A stretch of DNA of 64,000 nt from contig NC_051071.1 in assembly GCF_004664715.2 (NCBI RefSeq), positions 8,645,231 through 8,709,230 on the forward strand, written 5' to 3'. The position numbers were made by a program, and so were the translations under genes. The notes beneath the pieces are model-generated. The model ran no database searches, was not told the DNA's origin, and was given only the letters and a program-made list of their open reading frames with translations. Origin of the DNA: Peromyscus leucopus (Eukaryota; Chordata; Mammalia; Rodentia; Cricetidae). Each line of letters begins with the position of its first letter. Position 1 is the first letter of the stretch. Below are positions 45,993 through 58,412 of the stretch, piece after piece.

Positions 45993-46736
45993 GATCACAT
46001 CTCTATATTCTATGCAATTGGCATTTCATATGTAATGATCCTTTTTTCCCCTTACTTATAATTTGTGCACTGTCAGACAATTCCTTTTCTCCTACTGACA
46101 AAAGACAAGAAAATTTTGGAAACTTGTCCACCTCTTCCTTTCTTCTATCAAATCATTAAGTTATCCTGATAAAAAACTTTTCTTTAGAGGAAATCTGTTC
46201 TGTGGCCCCATATGATGCCAAGGAAATTCCCCTGCATATTTGTGTTTACTTCCATCAATAAATAGATAAAAATGTCTGCATAACAAAATGCAAAGTGTAT
46301 TTTAGTTGGGTAGTTAATAAATTATTTAGGAAAGCTGGATAAAATGATGAAAGCACTTCTAGAACCTTTTAAAGCAGCAGCTACATCCCTGTCCATCCGG
46401 GAGCCTGCATACCCTTGTGAGGTGAGGGATCACATAATCCTTCCACAGACTGGGCACCCCTAAGCTTGTGTTATGAGATTAATGTGTCTTATCAAGACCC
46501 ATCTCTTCTTGTGATAAAGACGAGTTTTACTCAAAATTTCCTGATCCTCTTTGGGGGAATTAACCTTTCCTATGAGTAAAGAAGAAAAAGAGTTTATAAC
46601 TGATAAAAATGAACAAACAAACAAAAATGTGTGTTCTTTTCAACAATCTTACTAATTAATACCTAGTCCTAGTAACATTGACAATACATCTAGATATGTG
46701 GGTTGGAGATTGGCAGTTAGTTTTTTGGGGGGGGAA
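45993..46736. other. Non-coding, nothing recognised
   Basis: No features identified. A G9 run lies near 46727-46735. Confidence 0.5.
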
Positions 46737-46825
46737 CTTACAGTCTCAACAGTGGTCCTCAGCCTCCTCATTCCTTCTTGTCTTTCTCCCTCTCTGGCAC
46801 GATTAGCTCTTCTGGAAAATTGCTT
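46737..46825. repeat. Paired repeat of unknown family, copy 2
   Basis: Second copy of the block at 45302-45394. It is cut at its right side by a B1 and at its left by a G-rich run. Confidence 0.8.
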
Positions 46826-46917
46826 AGGGTTTCCCTGTGTAGCCCTGGCTGTCCTGGAACTCACTCTGTAGACCAGCCTGGCCTGGTTAAAGGTGCACAA
46901 CACCACTGCCTGGCGGC
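46826..46917 (-). mobile_element. B1 SINE with internal deletion, antisense
   Basis: GGGTTTCCCTGTGTAGCCCT, GGCTGTCCTGGAACTCACTC, TGTAGACCAGCCTGGCCTGG, then directly TTAAAGGTGCACAACACCAC. About 40 bases between the two halves are missing. Confidence 0.88.
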
Positions 46918-47207
46918 ATTCCAAAAAAAAGTGGCCAAAACAAACATATTGTGTGTTCTCCTTTACTACTACATTACTGAGTCTAAAAACAAGAGGGGGG
47001 CCTCAGGGAGACCTTGTCCTACTTATTTTATATGTGAAAATATTAGACTCAGTGGCTTTCTAGGATTCCATCATTATTAGTCCTAGATTTATTAGTTATC
47101 CTCATTTCCTCCCTTCCTAAGAACTGACTCTTTTTAATCATATATCCTACTCACCAAGAGTTTTCCTAGGCACTGAAAAATTAGTAATTACAAAGAAATG
47201 TATAGTT
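46918..47207. other. Non-coding, nothing recognised
   Basis: No features identified. Confidence 0.5.
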
Positions 47208-47607
47208 CTTTCATGCTGGGGGATGGTCTCTATGTCAAATTGCTCTGATTGGTCAATAAATAAAACACTGATTGGCCAGTGGCCAGGTAGGAAGTATAGG
47301 TGGGACTAACAGAGAGGAGAATTAAGGGAACAGGAAGGGAAAGGGAGTCACTGCCAGACGCCACCATGACAAGCAGCATGTGAAGATGTCAATAAGCCAT
47401 GAGCCACGTGGCAAGGTATAGATTTATGGAAATGGATTAATTTAAGCTATAAGAACAGTTAGCAAGAAGCCTGCCATGGCCATACAGTTTGTAAGCAATA
47501 TAAGTCTCTGTGTTTACTTGGTTGGATCTGAGCAGCTGTGGGACTGGCGGGTGACAGAGATTTGTCCTGACTGTGGGCAAGGCACGAAAACTCTAGTTAC
47601 ACTTCCA
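47208..47607 (+). mobile_element. Solo ERV LTR with 6-bp target duplication
   Basis: The LTR proper is 47214-47601 (388 bp), starting TGCTGGGGGATGG and ending CTCTAGTTACA. It is flanked by CTTTCA (47208-47213) and CTTCCA (47602-47607), a 6-bp duplication with one change. CCAAT-type boxes (GATTGG) and AATAAA motifs lie near its start. It shares the AATAAAACACTGATTGGCC core with 14613-14978. The 6-bp duplication fits class II (ERVK) integration. No internal region is present, so it is a recombined solo LTR. Confidence 0.8.
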
Positions 47608-47714
47608 TGTTATTTGTGAGACAGGAATAGCATAGGACAGTTGATCTGTGTATTTCAAAATATGCATTGAAGGAAGGAGTGTACAGAAGAGATGAATAAA
47701 TGGAGCTGTGTTCA

Positions 47715-47880
47715 AAGCTGTTGGCCACACTGAGTAGTTCAGGGATGGCCAGCATCAGCATCAGCAGGCAGCTTGTGAGCAAATGGACTCCAGCTCAGTC
47801 CATCCAGAGTCTCCAAGATATTATGGTTTGTTGCATGTTAAAAATGAGACACCCGGCAGCATACCTGCGGAATACCGGCC
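47715..47880 (+). mobile_element. Possible MER5A fragment
   Basis: GGATGGCCAGCATCAGCATC, then GGCAGCTTGTGAGCAAATGG and GCTCAGTCCATCCAGAG, loosely follows MER5A ('cagcatcacctgggagcttgttagaaatg'). Weak match. Confidence 0.35.
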
Positions 47881-48606
47881 AGCGAGTGCTTTCCTTTGTG
47901 ATTTCCCATCAAGCCTTTTCCTAATGCACAGATAATTTCATGTAACTAACTAGTTGTCAAGATTTGGTTCTCTGAAGAAGTGGAACTGGGAGTTTAGCTT
48001 TTACAAATTATTCTTTGAAACACATGAATATTTTGCTTTATGAGGAATCTTTCCCCTGGAATTACACAATACTGCTTTAGATTTTTTTTTTTTTTTGTGG
48101 CAGATGTCAAGAGCTTATTGTGCAAAAGGCGAATGAGCTACTGTGTTAACTGCAGGCATGTTGTGCTGAGGGTCCTCCTGTGGATGGGAAAGGATTCATC
48201 TTTGTCTTCCCGTGTGGACGGGGCTTAATCTTTAGGCTCAAACTCAATTTTTGAGATTATAGTATGAAAAACATAAAAGAGAATTAATTTTGTCTGACAA
48301 TTTAGAGCCAAATGAAGGCAAAAAGGAATAGAACATGTATTTGCATGTAAGCAAAGGATAGCCATTGACAAGACATTTACAATTCAGTGAAATCAGACAT
48401 GATACTTTAAAGTATTAAATTGCCCGATGTTTACATAGCATTTCTATAAGGTAGGGGTTTGCCTGCATCTCTTTAGTTAGATAACAGTTGCACTTGTCAC
48501 AGGAGAGGGAGTTAGTGGAAAAACTGATACTTTTGTGGCCCAAACTTTGTTGTTCTCTTAAATTTCTACAAGGCTGTTTAAGCTTAGGTGAGGAAAGGGA
48601 GGCAAG

Positions 48607-48609
<3 letters not shown>
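47881..48609. other. Non-coding, nothing recognised
   Basis: Contains a T14 run near 48080-48096. No features identified. Confidence 0.5.

Positions 48610-48698
<89 letters not shown>
48610..48698 (+). repeat. Compound (CT)n(TG)n microsatellite
   Basis: About 25 CT units then about 19 TG units. The homopurine-homopyrimidine part could form H-DNA and the TG part Z-DNA. Confidence 0.97.
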
Positions 48699-48699
<1 letters not shown>

Positions 48700-50954
48700 A
48701 TGCATAGGCCTCTTTTGGGGTGGGGAATTAAGTATACAGACTCTGGAAATGCCTTTTTAAAGATAAATGGTAATAAACAAGAATGCAGTACAGACTTTTA
48801 AGAGAGGGTCATGAAATGTTTTCTGGCATATGCACTTTGGGGAAGGTGTTGCAAAGGAATGGAGCCATGTCCATAAGGGGAAGGGACAGAATGAACCAGG
48901 GTATATATGCACAGCTGTCTATATGGAAAACCAAAGAAATCCTCATCACTGTCCCAAGCCCAGGAATTACCACAAGGCAAAGATCATGTAGAACTAGGCC
49001 ATTGGCTTTGTTACCACTGTGAAGAACATACCTATCTCCACCACTGCAATTCTTCCTTTGCTGTGTGGGTCATCCTCAGGACTTAGCCACTAATGGGTTA
49101 TGTGGCTCTTTCCTGTTACTAATTTGTAGGTAGAGCAAGAAAATTAAAAAATAAATCCTGGCTCTGAAAGTAAGATGACAGATTTCTTGTGAACATGATG
49201 GTGACTATTTATTTTATATTAAAAAAATCAAATAAAAGTGTTAGAAATGAGAAATCTTTTCAGTAGAAACAGAGCCTAAGCTGTGTGTTTGAAGGAGCCT
49301 ATGCTGCCTTTGTAAACTGTTTCCTTACATGGGTTGGTTTTTCTCTAGTGTGCACGGGGCAGTGTTATTTGTGAGTTACTGAATTTTAATTCAATGAGAG
49401 GAATCTCAAACCTTGTCACCGCATCCCATCTCCATTATACTCTACAATTATTTGAATGTTCAAAATTTTTCCTTCCTTTAAAAATTATATAGCACTTGGA
49501 AGATTTACCAGGCAACTGTGGTTAAATATAGCAATCCTGTAAATGTACAGGGATGCATAGACTAAAGAAATAAATTATAAATAAATGAATGTGCTTGGGG
49601 TGTACCAGGACAATAAGGTCCCCAACAATCCCTAGCTGAAAAAATACTGTGCTTTCAAATCCCACAGGGCAAATTGTGTCTCTTTCATTCATCACAGTCT
49701 CAGGAGCTCCTAATTTTAAACTAGTGTGTAGGTGTCTCTCTGCTCACAATAGAACAAGTGAATCAATAAGAGATGAATAGTTTGGGAAGATGTCAACCGC
49801 TTCTGCACCTACTTTCATTACACACAGGGCATAGATGCATCGAGGTCAAGAGTTACTTATAGACACTGCAATTTGGGTCCTGGAGAAGCTTCCTCTTGAG
49901 TGGCATGCTCTTGAAATGTATTTGCAAACACACAGCAATTTAGACTAACAAAGGCAATCCACTTTACTAATAGATTTGCAGTAGCAGAAGAGATGCTCAA
50001 ATTCAGGCTTCAAATGCAGAGGCAAAAGGAGGGACTCGAATTAAAAAGCAAAACCTAACCCAACCAAACCTCACAAACCAACTTGGATGGCTCCCTCAGT
50101 CTTTACTCCCATTGGATTTTTTTCTCATTCTATTACATTTACTGCTCTCTCTGGTGAAATCCCAAATTACCACTTCAATTTATCAGGCTGGCACAGCCTC
50201 CTAGAACAGCTCCTAATCCCAGTGTCAGCCCTGCTCTACAAGCACTGCTCCTGCTTTAACTTGGTTCTGAGTTGCCCTGGATACAGCTCCCTACCCAACT
50301 CTGGCCCTCACAGGGGCGCCTCCAGCCCGCAGGCAACGCAAATGAGTACAGGAAATATTACATTAATTTCTAGGCACTTCAAATAATAGTTAGAATGAAA
50401 CCCCAACTAAATTGGTAGAGAGCAGTTAGGTGACTGCCTTTCCACTCCCGGGTAAGATACCTCCCGGTTGATTGACAGACTGTCTGCTTCTGAGCAGGGC
50501 AACAGGCTGAGCTGAAGCTTCATTCCCACCAGCATAGCTTTCCCTTTAGCAAGGAAAAACATCACCATTGTCACTTGGGTGTATTTGCTCTTAAAAATCT
50601 GTTCTTTATTATATATATAAACATGTATACATAAAACAGAATATACTCAAGTGTCTTGTATGCCTGTGAATATATACACATATGTATTTATGTACATATA
50701 AGTATCTTTCTAGAGCCATAGGACTTTTATTATATTTGAGGTTAAGAAGGACTTGTTAAATAGCAGCCATGTTAGGCATATCCTCTGCTTATCCAAATTC
50801 TGTCACCACACATTCTTATCCTTCTGCATCCATAGACTAGACACCATGTTTACTGAGACCACCATGGTGTTTCTTGTCATTCTGGAGGGTCTAATATCAT
50901 TTCCTTCAGGATGAGATGGTCAGAGATAGCCTTCTATCTATCTCTGTGTGTTCC
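48699..50954. other. Non-coding, nothing recognised
   Basis: No gene or repeat family identified. Confidence 0.5.
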
Positions 50955-51095
50955 TGAATAAGTGTCTGAACTCTCCTTTGTTCTTTTGTTTCTTTATGTA
51001 TAGAAGGACAATGATGATAATAATGTACAATTAAAAGTTGTCCAGACTAAATGAGAGAGTACAGTATGTGCTATGGGTAACAAATATGGAGTGTT
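50955..51095 (+). mobile_element. MIR SINE 3' part, sense
   Basis: AAGTGTCTGAACTCTCCTTT, TGTATAGAAGGACAATGATG, ATAATAATGTAC and CTAAATGAGAGAGTACAGTA follow the MIR right half ('ctgtaaaatggggataataatagtacc' then 'attaaatgagataatacatgtaaag'). Confidence 0.6.
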
Positions 51096-51144
51096 ATCTG
51101 TGATCTTTTTTATGGTCTTGTCAGTAAACGGTGAAATGTACTAT

Positions 51145-51549
51145 ATGATTGTGGTGGTTTGAATAGGTATGGCCCCTATAGACTCATGTGTTTCAATGCT
51201 TGACCTATAGGGAGTGGCACTATTTGGAGGTATAGCCTTATTGGAGTAGGTGTGGCTTTGTTGGAGGAAGTGTGTCACTGTGGGGGTGGGCTTTGAGGTC
51301 TTATACGCTTAAGCTATGCACAGAGTGGTAGACAGTTCAGTTCACTTCTTGTTGCTGCAGATCATGATGTAGAACTCAGTGTTTTCTCCAGCACCGTGTC
51401 TGCCTACATGCTGCCGTACTTATCACCATGACAATAATGGACTAAACCTCTGAAACTGTGAGCAAGCCCCAATTAAATGTTTTCCTTTATGAGTTGCTGT
51501 TGTCATGGTGTCTCTTCTCAGCAATAGAAACCTTAACTAAGACAATGAT
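51145..51549 (+). mobile_element. Complete MaLR-type solo LTR with 5-bp target duplication
   Basis: The LTR is 51150-51544 (395 bp), starting TGTGGTGGTTTGAATAGG and ending CCTTAACTAAGACA, the conserved MaLR termini. It is flanked by a perfect ATGAT duplication (51145-51149 and 51545-51549), the 5-bp size typical of ERVL/MaLR. A related partial LTR is at 20559-20899. Rodent MT or ORR1-like by appearance. Confidence 0.88.
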
Positions 51550-52614
51550 CAATTATGAAATGGAAGCTTCGAGCATTACCCATTGTATGGAGAGTTAGTA
51601 AGTGAAGGCAAGAATGGTCATCCGTGTTCTTCCTGATACAGAAGTCTGTGTTTTCCACCACATATTTATTGATTCTTGCTTTTGCCCGTTTATTAATGTT
51701 GTCAATACCCTTCTTCAAGACCCTACTGTGCAGTTTGGGGTGTCATCTATAGTGCTCTGGGCAATGTGGAGGTTAGAGGACCTAATAAAGATGTAACGAT
51801 GGATTCATTTGTTAGTGCACCCTGTATGACTGAAGAGTTGCTAAGTAGTCTGAAAACGCTTCTTCCAAAGCCTGCTATGAAACATTCGTGTTCAGCAGCT
51901 CTCTTTACCAAGCTCATTTTTCCTTTCACCTTAGCACAGCTTCACTCAGCTCTACTGCACTCAAAGTCTTTTTTCGCTTAGGTTGTTTCTTCACTGTATT
52001 GCACTGCCAGAGAAATTGTAAGTTGTTTTATTTTCTTATTTCTCCTTAATTTCTCTTATGCTTCAAGGTGCAGTAAATAGTCATATGCACAGCAGAGATT
52101 CAGTATATGAACAAGGTGAAAAATAAAAGGATCCATTTATATTTTTTACTGGACGGTATTCTGCTTTGAAATGCCTTGGTTGAGTACAAGGTTGAGAATG
52201 TCTACTTGTTTGTCTTTATCATATTTTTTGTTGTTACTTTTGAAGCAATTGTTGTCATTGGCTTGGTTGTGCCTCATCAAGGCCTTTTCTTTCTGGGCCT
52301 TCATTGACACCATCATCCACATTCTCAAGCAGCTTCATGGAGCATTTTTTTCTGTCAGCCCTTAACCTGTGATTTCCCAGGTTTCTCTTTAGAGCTGAGG
52401 TCAGGTGTTCCTTACAGCTGCCTAGCTACTGTCATTCACAATGATGACTAGGCCTGCCGTACTTTTAAACTTCTATGCATTCTGATCACTACACCTCCAT
52501 CTCAACTGAATGCCTAGTAGCCTCTAACCAAACCACAAGACCAAGTCCAGACCTGAACGGACTCCCACTCTGTGTTAGCTGGCAAGTGTAGTTGATACCC
52601 ATGCTGAATCACCT
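51550..52614. other. Non-coding, nothing recognised
   Basis: Short open frames on both strands with no recognisable domain. Confidence 0.5.
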
Positions 52615-52943
52615 GAGAGGAAGAAGGCTTGGTCGGCTCGTGGTTTCACTTGGTTCCTGTGGTCAGCTGTCCTCATTGCATTTGGTCCTGTGATGGACAG
52701 AAGAACATCATGATAGGGAGCATGAAGCAGAGGTGGTTGCTTACCTCGTGATGGCTGGAAACCAGTGAGGAACGAAGGATTGGGGTGTCAAATCCCGTTA
52801 AGGGCATGTTCCCAGTCACCTAACTTCTTTTTGCTAGGCTCTACCTCTTACTGATTCTGCCACCTTTCAATATCTCTACAGGTTGGGGTTCCAGTCTTTA
52901 ACACATGTTCTTTCCAAGGACATTTAAGATCCAAGTGGTAACA
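52615..52943 (-). mobile_element. MaLR-type LTR, antisense, diverged
   Basis: On the plus strand it contains AGTCACCTAACTTCTTTTTG, CTAGGCTCTACCTCTTACTG, then GGTTGGGGTTCCAGTCTTTA and TTTAAGATCCAAGTGGTAACA. This follows the antisense MaLR order ('cacctcccaccaggccccacctcc ... ggggacacaaatccaaaccatatca'). Confidence 0.6.
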
Positions 52944-53724
52944 CATTCTGCCTTCCCATTTACTTCCCATCCTGTGTTAGATCTCTAAGTGGATGACACT
53001 ATTGTGTGTCTTTAAGTACAAAACATTGTGAGGATCAAGTCTGTCCCCTCAGCCAAGCATCCCGAAGATCTGCTGACTGTCTTTTGTATGCTGAGAAGTG
53101 TATGAGGTTTGCCACTTACTCTTTCTTGCTTCTGTAGTTGAAATAGATGTCCAAGTGGTCCATTCTCACCCCTCCAACCAATACTCTGAATCTTCTCCAG
53201 AGGACCTTGCTGATTGGCAATCCGATTGTGCCTGTCCAGCAGTAAATACTGTCTAGTGGCAAGTTGTGCCGTCACCGCCACACAGAACCAACACCAGGGC
53301 GGCAGCACAGCAAAGAAGGATGCCTCTCAACAGTTTGTTCTTTTCTGTTCTCTCACTCACTCACTTCTCATGTGATTATAAAAATGTACCCCCACAAGGG
53401 ATACCTGCTCTCCAGATGGTTTGTAATTTTTGAAAACTTTGGGACCTGGGGCCTCCCTGGCAGACACACCCATCCATCCTTCTAGTCTAGGGTTTGCTTC
53501 TTCATCTGCCAGCATGTGAGTAGCTACTCTGCATGCTCTTGCCACCATGGACTCTTGAGACCCTGATCTAAAGTAAAACATTGCCTTCTTTAAGTGGCTT
53601 CTGTCATGTATTTTTGTCACAGTTACTAGCAAAAAGAGAAATACAGTTATTTCCAAGAAACTATGCTCTGTTATTCAGGCACTGGTCTGTCCTGTTCTCA
53701 CACATGTTTCTCAGTGGTAGATTA
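52944..53724. other. Non-coding, nothing recognised
   Basis: No features identified. Confidence 0.5.
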
Positions 53725-53925
53725 CAGAGTGGTCATTAAGCATGTGCTTTCAAGCTCCAAACCCAGGCTAGATGTGACATGAGAGGAATTTCCTTTTCTC
53801 CACAGACCATGTGTTTCTCAACTCTAAAAGAGGGATCTTATAGTAGCATGCCTGAAGGGTAGTTGAGTGGAGAGAGCACAGAGAAGAGTGCATGCTCAGT
53901 AAGAAGTAGCTGCTAATCCCATTAC
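53725..53925 (+). mobile_element. MIR SINE, sense
   Basis: CAGAGTGGTCATTAAGCATG, TGCTTTCAAGCTCCAAACCC, TTCTCAACTCTAAAAGAGGG and GCATGCTCAGTAAGAAGTAG follow a nearly full-length MIR from head to tail. Confidence 0.72.
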
Positions 53926-55701
53926 CTGGTGCTAGTTAACCGTCATTCCCCATTGACTGATGTAGTTGACAGCTACTATTTCTTTAAAGCCTTGATCCCA
54001 TTGTACGCTCCAGCAACAGCAGCCTCCTCTTCTGTCCAGCTGCTTGTGTGCATTCCTCTATCACTGAGCACAGCTGAATTTTGTGCACTTGCTTACTTGG
54101 TTTGAGCTCTTTTTTCTGAGTCTTCCACAGTTCCAAGTACTTAAAGCTTCCACTGTAATTGTTGAGTGGTTTAAGAATATAAGTTGGAGTTTAAAGAACA
54201 GACATGAGGTAGAGATTGGGAATCTAATTCTAAACACACTAATGACTCAAAGATTAAAAGAAAAAACCTTGATTTTACAAGAGCAAGTCTGTGTATTTTG
54301 GAAGGGCAAGGTCAGCTTTAGTTGAGACTTTCTATTCTAGAACCTTTATGACATGTATGGAAGGTGCTGATAGAGACAATATGCACAAAAACAGGGTCCA
54401 ACTACACAAAGTTACAAATTACAAAAAGGAAATGTGAATTTTGAATTCACTCAGATAGCTAAATATGAATCTGGCTACATAAAAATAATAATTAAACCAA
54501 CCCTCCAATTATAACTTACATATTTGAGTTGAAAGGCTTTCCTATTCTAAAGTATGGGCAAAATTGTTATCTGTGTACCTAAATCTTCAGAATATATGGG
54601 AATTAATTATCCTATAACCCATAAGTCAGTAAAATAAGTATGTCAGATTCGGGAAGTGGGTTAGTAGAGTGCATATGTGCAAGTGTGGATAATCACTTGT
54701 GCATTGTGACAGTGGTACAAGTGGCTCATGTTTCTGCACAATCAAGTGTCCTTCAGTGTGTAAGAGAATTGTTCAAAGATGCTTTTTTTACCATTAAAGT
54801 AGGTGGAAAATATACAAGAACACAGAATTCCTAATTTTCCATGGAGAATTCTAAATTTGGAAACTTGTCAAAATTGTCAGTTATATTTTTTTTTTCATTT
54901 TTAAGACTTAAAATTTTAAGTGACAATATAATCAGAAAAGGTATCTAGGACAGAGAGATTTAATGAATACTTGTGAATAAACAGAGCAGCTTTCATTCTG
55001 GCCAAGAGACTAGCATTGCAAGCCTGCCCAGACTGCCTTGGGTCTCCTTAGCACAGCCTCTTAGCGCCTGTCCCCTAAAGGGCCACTGTCCTCACATTAG
55101 TTCTGTTGTCAGTTTATTGTTGAATCCTCCAATTTCCACTGAAGCACAGAGACTGTTGAAGGAAAAGCTATTAATGACTTGTTAAAGAATGATAAAACAT
55201 TGCACAGGGATGTGCATATTTAGGACCTTTCAAATAGGTTTAGAGACCACTGATAGGGGTTTTTGCAGTGGAGAAGAAACTAACATCAACTCCCACATAA
55301 TAAAAAAATGTGGAATTTGTAGCCAAGAAGAAGTAGTGAAGGACTGGAGTCAAAGGCAGAATACTCCCAAGGTGAAAGCTCAGGGTTAGGGGGACTTTCT
55401 AACCTACTTGATAGGATCCTTATGAAGTAGGACCAGGGTGAAGTAGCTCAGAGTGGTGGAGATGAGAAGAAGATAGATAATGTGCTTTAGCATGTCTCAG
55501 TATGGACCATGTAGAAACAACATGGAGTCCAAACGCCAGGGGCTTCTGAGAGGAGAGCTCAGAAAGCCACTCAGAGAGCCTACGTGGAGTTAGGCCAAGG
55601 AGAGAATCATTATTAACCTAAAAGATGGTTTTGGTGCCTGCTAGCAATCTACCTGTTTGCTTTTAGTCATAAAACCATACTATCTTCATAAATAAAATTT
55701 A
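53926..55701. other. Non-coding, nothing recognised
   Basis: No gene or repeat family confidently identified. Confidence 0.5.
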
Positions 55702-55862
55702 GTTGGTCCTGGTGGCTCATAATCTCAGTTACTTGGGAGTCTGAGGCAAGAGGATCAGGAGTTCCAGGCCAGCCTAAGTTGCAAAGTGAATTCCCGGACA
55801 GAGTGGGCTACATGGTGAGACCCTATTTCAAAAACAAGACCAAACGACAGCAACAGCAACAA
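55702..55862 (+). mobile_element. B1 SINE, diverged, sense
   Basis: GTTGGTCCTGGTGGCTCATA, GTTACTTGGGAGTCTGAGGC, GGAGTTCCAGGCCAGCCTAA and GAGACCCTATTTCAAAAACA follow B1. A CAA-rich tail ends it. Confidence 0.85.
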
Positions 55863-56489
55863 CAAATGTGAGGTTCGTACCAAAAGTGACACATATTCCC
55901 GAGTAATGCTCATGCTGCCGGTTTGTCGGGACTCATCGCTCTGCAGGAAGAATCTCCCGAGCAGTAGGTAACAAGTACAAGTACAGCGCCAACACTTTCA
56001 TAGACTGCACTAAAAGCAGTAACAAGTAAACTCCAAGCACACTTCACAAAGGACTCTGGGAGTGATTTTCTGAGTCTGTCAACAGAATTAGAGAAAATAC
56101 TGTGGTTCCCTCCGGTAGTTGATACATGAGCTGATAGCTTCCTCAGTTCTTACCTGGGTAAAGAAAAGAGGCCAAGTGCACAGAGCCGGCATCGAAGAGC
56201 CAGGAGCACAGGCCAAGGGAGTCATCATGTCTTTTCCCTCTTCATGGCTATGAAAAGTTTAAAAGCAGGAAAGACCCCTGTCCACTGCTGTCAGGTGGGC
56301 ACAAATGAATATTTTAAGTCTTATTTCAATTGGGACCAAAAAATCAATTACATGAAGTGGGGTGAAAAAAAAGGAAGGGGGAAAGCAGAACGGAAGTAAG
56401 GAAGGAGCTGAAGTTCAACACTGCAAAGTAATTTTAGTATCATAGACGCAATGCTTAGTGGAGGTTGGCTTGAATTTTTATTCTTGTTT
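55863..56489. other. Non-coding, nothing recognised
   Basis: Slightly CpG-enriched at 55900-55960, no feature identified. Confidence 0.5.
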
Positions 56490-56673
56490 TGAAATTTTTA
56501 AATTACATTGTGTGTGTGTGTACATGCAAGCATTACGTGTGGTGCTCATGTGGAGGTCAGAGAACAACTTCTGGGAGTCAATATTTCCTTTCTAACATGT
56601 GAGCCTCAGTACTTGAGCTCAGGCAGTCGGGCTTGGTTGCAGGTGCCTGTACCCACTGAACCATCCAGCTGGT
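56490..56673 (-). mobile_element. B3 SINE, antisense
   Basis: TTAAATTACATTGTGTGTGT, GTGGAGGTCAGAGAACAACT, CTTTCTAACATGTGAGCCTC and CCACTGAACCATCCAGCTGG follow a reversed B3. Confidence 0.85.
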
Positions 56674-56782
56674 CCCTTTTTTCCGTTTTGTTGAAACAGA
56701 GCTCACTATACATGCCAGGCTGGCCTTGAACTTACAATCCTACCGAGTATCAGGATTACAGACATGAGCTATCCCTCCCACC
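56674..56782 (-). mobile_element. B1-related SINE, antisense, diverged
   Basis: TTGTTGAAACAGAGCTCACT, CAGGCTGGCCTTGAACTTAC and GAGTATCAGGATTACAGACA follow a reversed B1 missing part of its middle. It directly abuts the B3. Confidence 0.78.
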
Positions 56783-58324
56783 TTGAGGTTCTTTTATTGT
56801 GAACTGAGGAAGGGATTGAGAGGTCACGTGATTTCCTCTTTCCCCACTTTGACAGCTGCTGCCTCATAGCCTGTCCTCGAAAGGCAGGACAGTTTACCAC
56901 AAAGCTGTGCTGAGACTCAGGGTGTGGCCCCCACCATGAGAAGTAAAGAGGGAGAACTTGGGAGAGAAAGGTGTGTGGGAAGCACCCGAAAGGGGCCTTG
57001 AACTTCAAGTGAAAACCCATCTGTTAAACAAGATTCTATCAAGACAGAAGCTGCCTCAGGGTTTTCCATTGTTTTCTGAGCCCAGGGCCTGTGCATCTGA
57101 ACCCCCATTCTGTCACCGAGTGTCATCTTCAACCGCAACGTGAAAAAGCCTAAAAAAGCAATAGGAAACTAAGGAAATCTCACGAAATGAACTATTCTAT
57201 TTGGCTTCTAGGTCAGTAGGATAAAAATATCATTTTGTTCCTTTTGAGCATTTTTTCTCATCCAGTATTATTTTTAATTTTGAAGTATTTAGAGAAACGA
57301 TTTCACCCTAGTTCTTCTTCCAAGCACTTGAAGACTAAATGTTTCAATGCCCAATCTGGTTTTCAAACACTTTCTTGGTTCTCCTGCTTAGCATGTCTCA
57401 AGGAAGCATGCAAAGTCCTTTCAAGGACGTTTAAGGAAGACTTTAATTTAAAAAAATGCCGCATTGAATTTTCAAGATGGAAAGGAAGGTAGAATCAAAA
57501 TCAAGGCATTACAGGACAGAGCGACTTGGCCAAGTCTGTGGACTTCATCAAAGCAGCAAAGGAAACCCTTGTCTAGTCATTTATAGCACTACAGCGTGGG
57601 GACAGGTGAGTGACTAGAGAGCCATTTTTAACCACAGACATCAAAGGAGCAAGACTATTAACACATTGCTGTTTATCCCTCAGATAGTTACAATTAAAGA
57701 CACGTGGCCAGGCAGCATCCTAACAGTCAGGCCTTTGGTTTAGAATCTGAGCTCCTTACTTTCATATCCATTCAAACTATTTTGAGGTTTTATATGCTTA
57801 GACTCAATCATAAAATTGAATTCAGATATAACCTTTTGCAGTGTGTGAGCTAATGAAATCACCCCAAAGGTCATTTACTTAAGCAATAAGCACTTCAAAT
57901 TGATCATGATCAGTTAAACTATCAACTCCAGGTAACGATTTTTTCTCCCGCTCTCTTTTTTCTTTTTGTACTTACTCACATACCAGACTCAGAAGATCAG
58001 TTTGTCCCTGGTGTTTAGTATCCAATTTTCTACCAACCAGAATATAAGACATGCCCTGTTAGATTTATGATACTTTAAAAATGAATTTTATTTTACAAGT
58101 CAGAGTGCAGTTGTCAGCTTTGTTGACATACTATTATGAGCTATGCAAGGCTTCAGTTAGAGGCCCAAAAGGAGATGCATCTCCATATCTACATTTAACA
58201 CTTAGGCATTGTGGGAAATGTTGACATATGCAAGGGTACGGATGGAGATACATTTATGAGAATAAAATACTATTTCAATATCAATATTTTTAGATCCATT
58301 TTAGAATAAATTTTTCTTTGACTT
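56783..58324. other. Non-coding, nothing recognised
   Basis: No gene or repeat family identified. Confidence 0.5.
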
Positions 58325-58412
58325 TTGGAGACCTTGTCTGACATCAAAATTGTAATCTCCTATTTCAGATTCCCAAGTGCTGGGGTTATATGAGTGAGCT
58401 ACCATGCCTGGT
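58325..58412 (-). mobile_element. B1-related SINE fragment, antisense
   Basis: GATTCCCAAGTGCTGGGGTT, then ATATGAGTGAGCTACCATGC and CTGGTTA, is the reversed B1 head. The left part is diverged. Confidence 0.7.
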
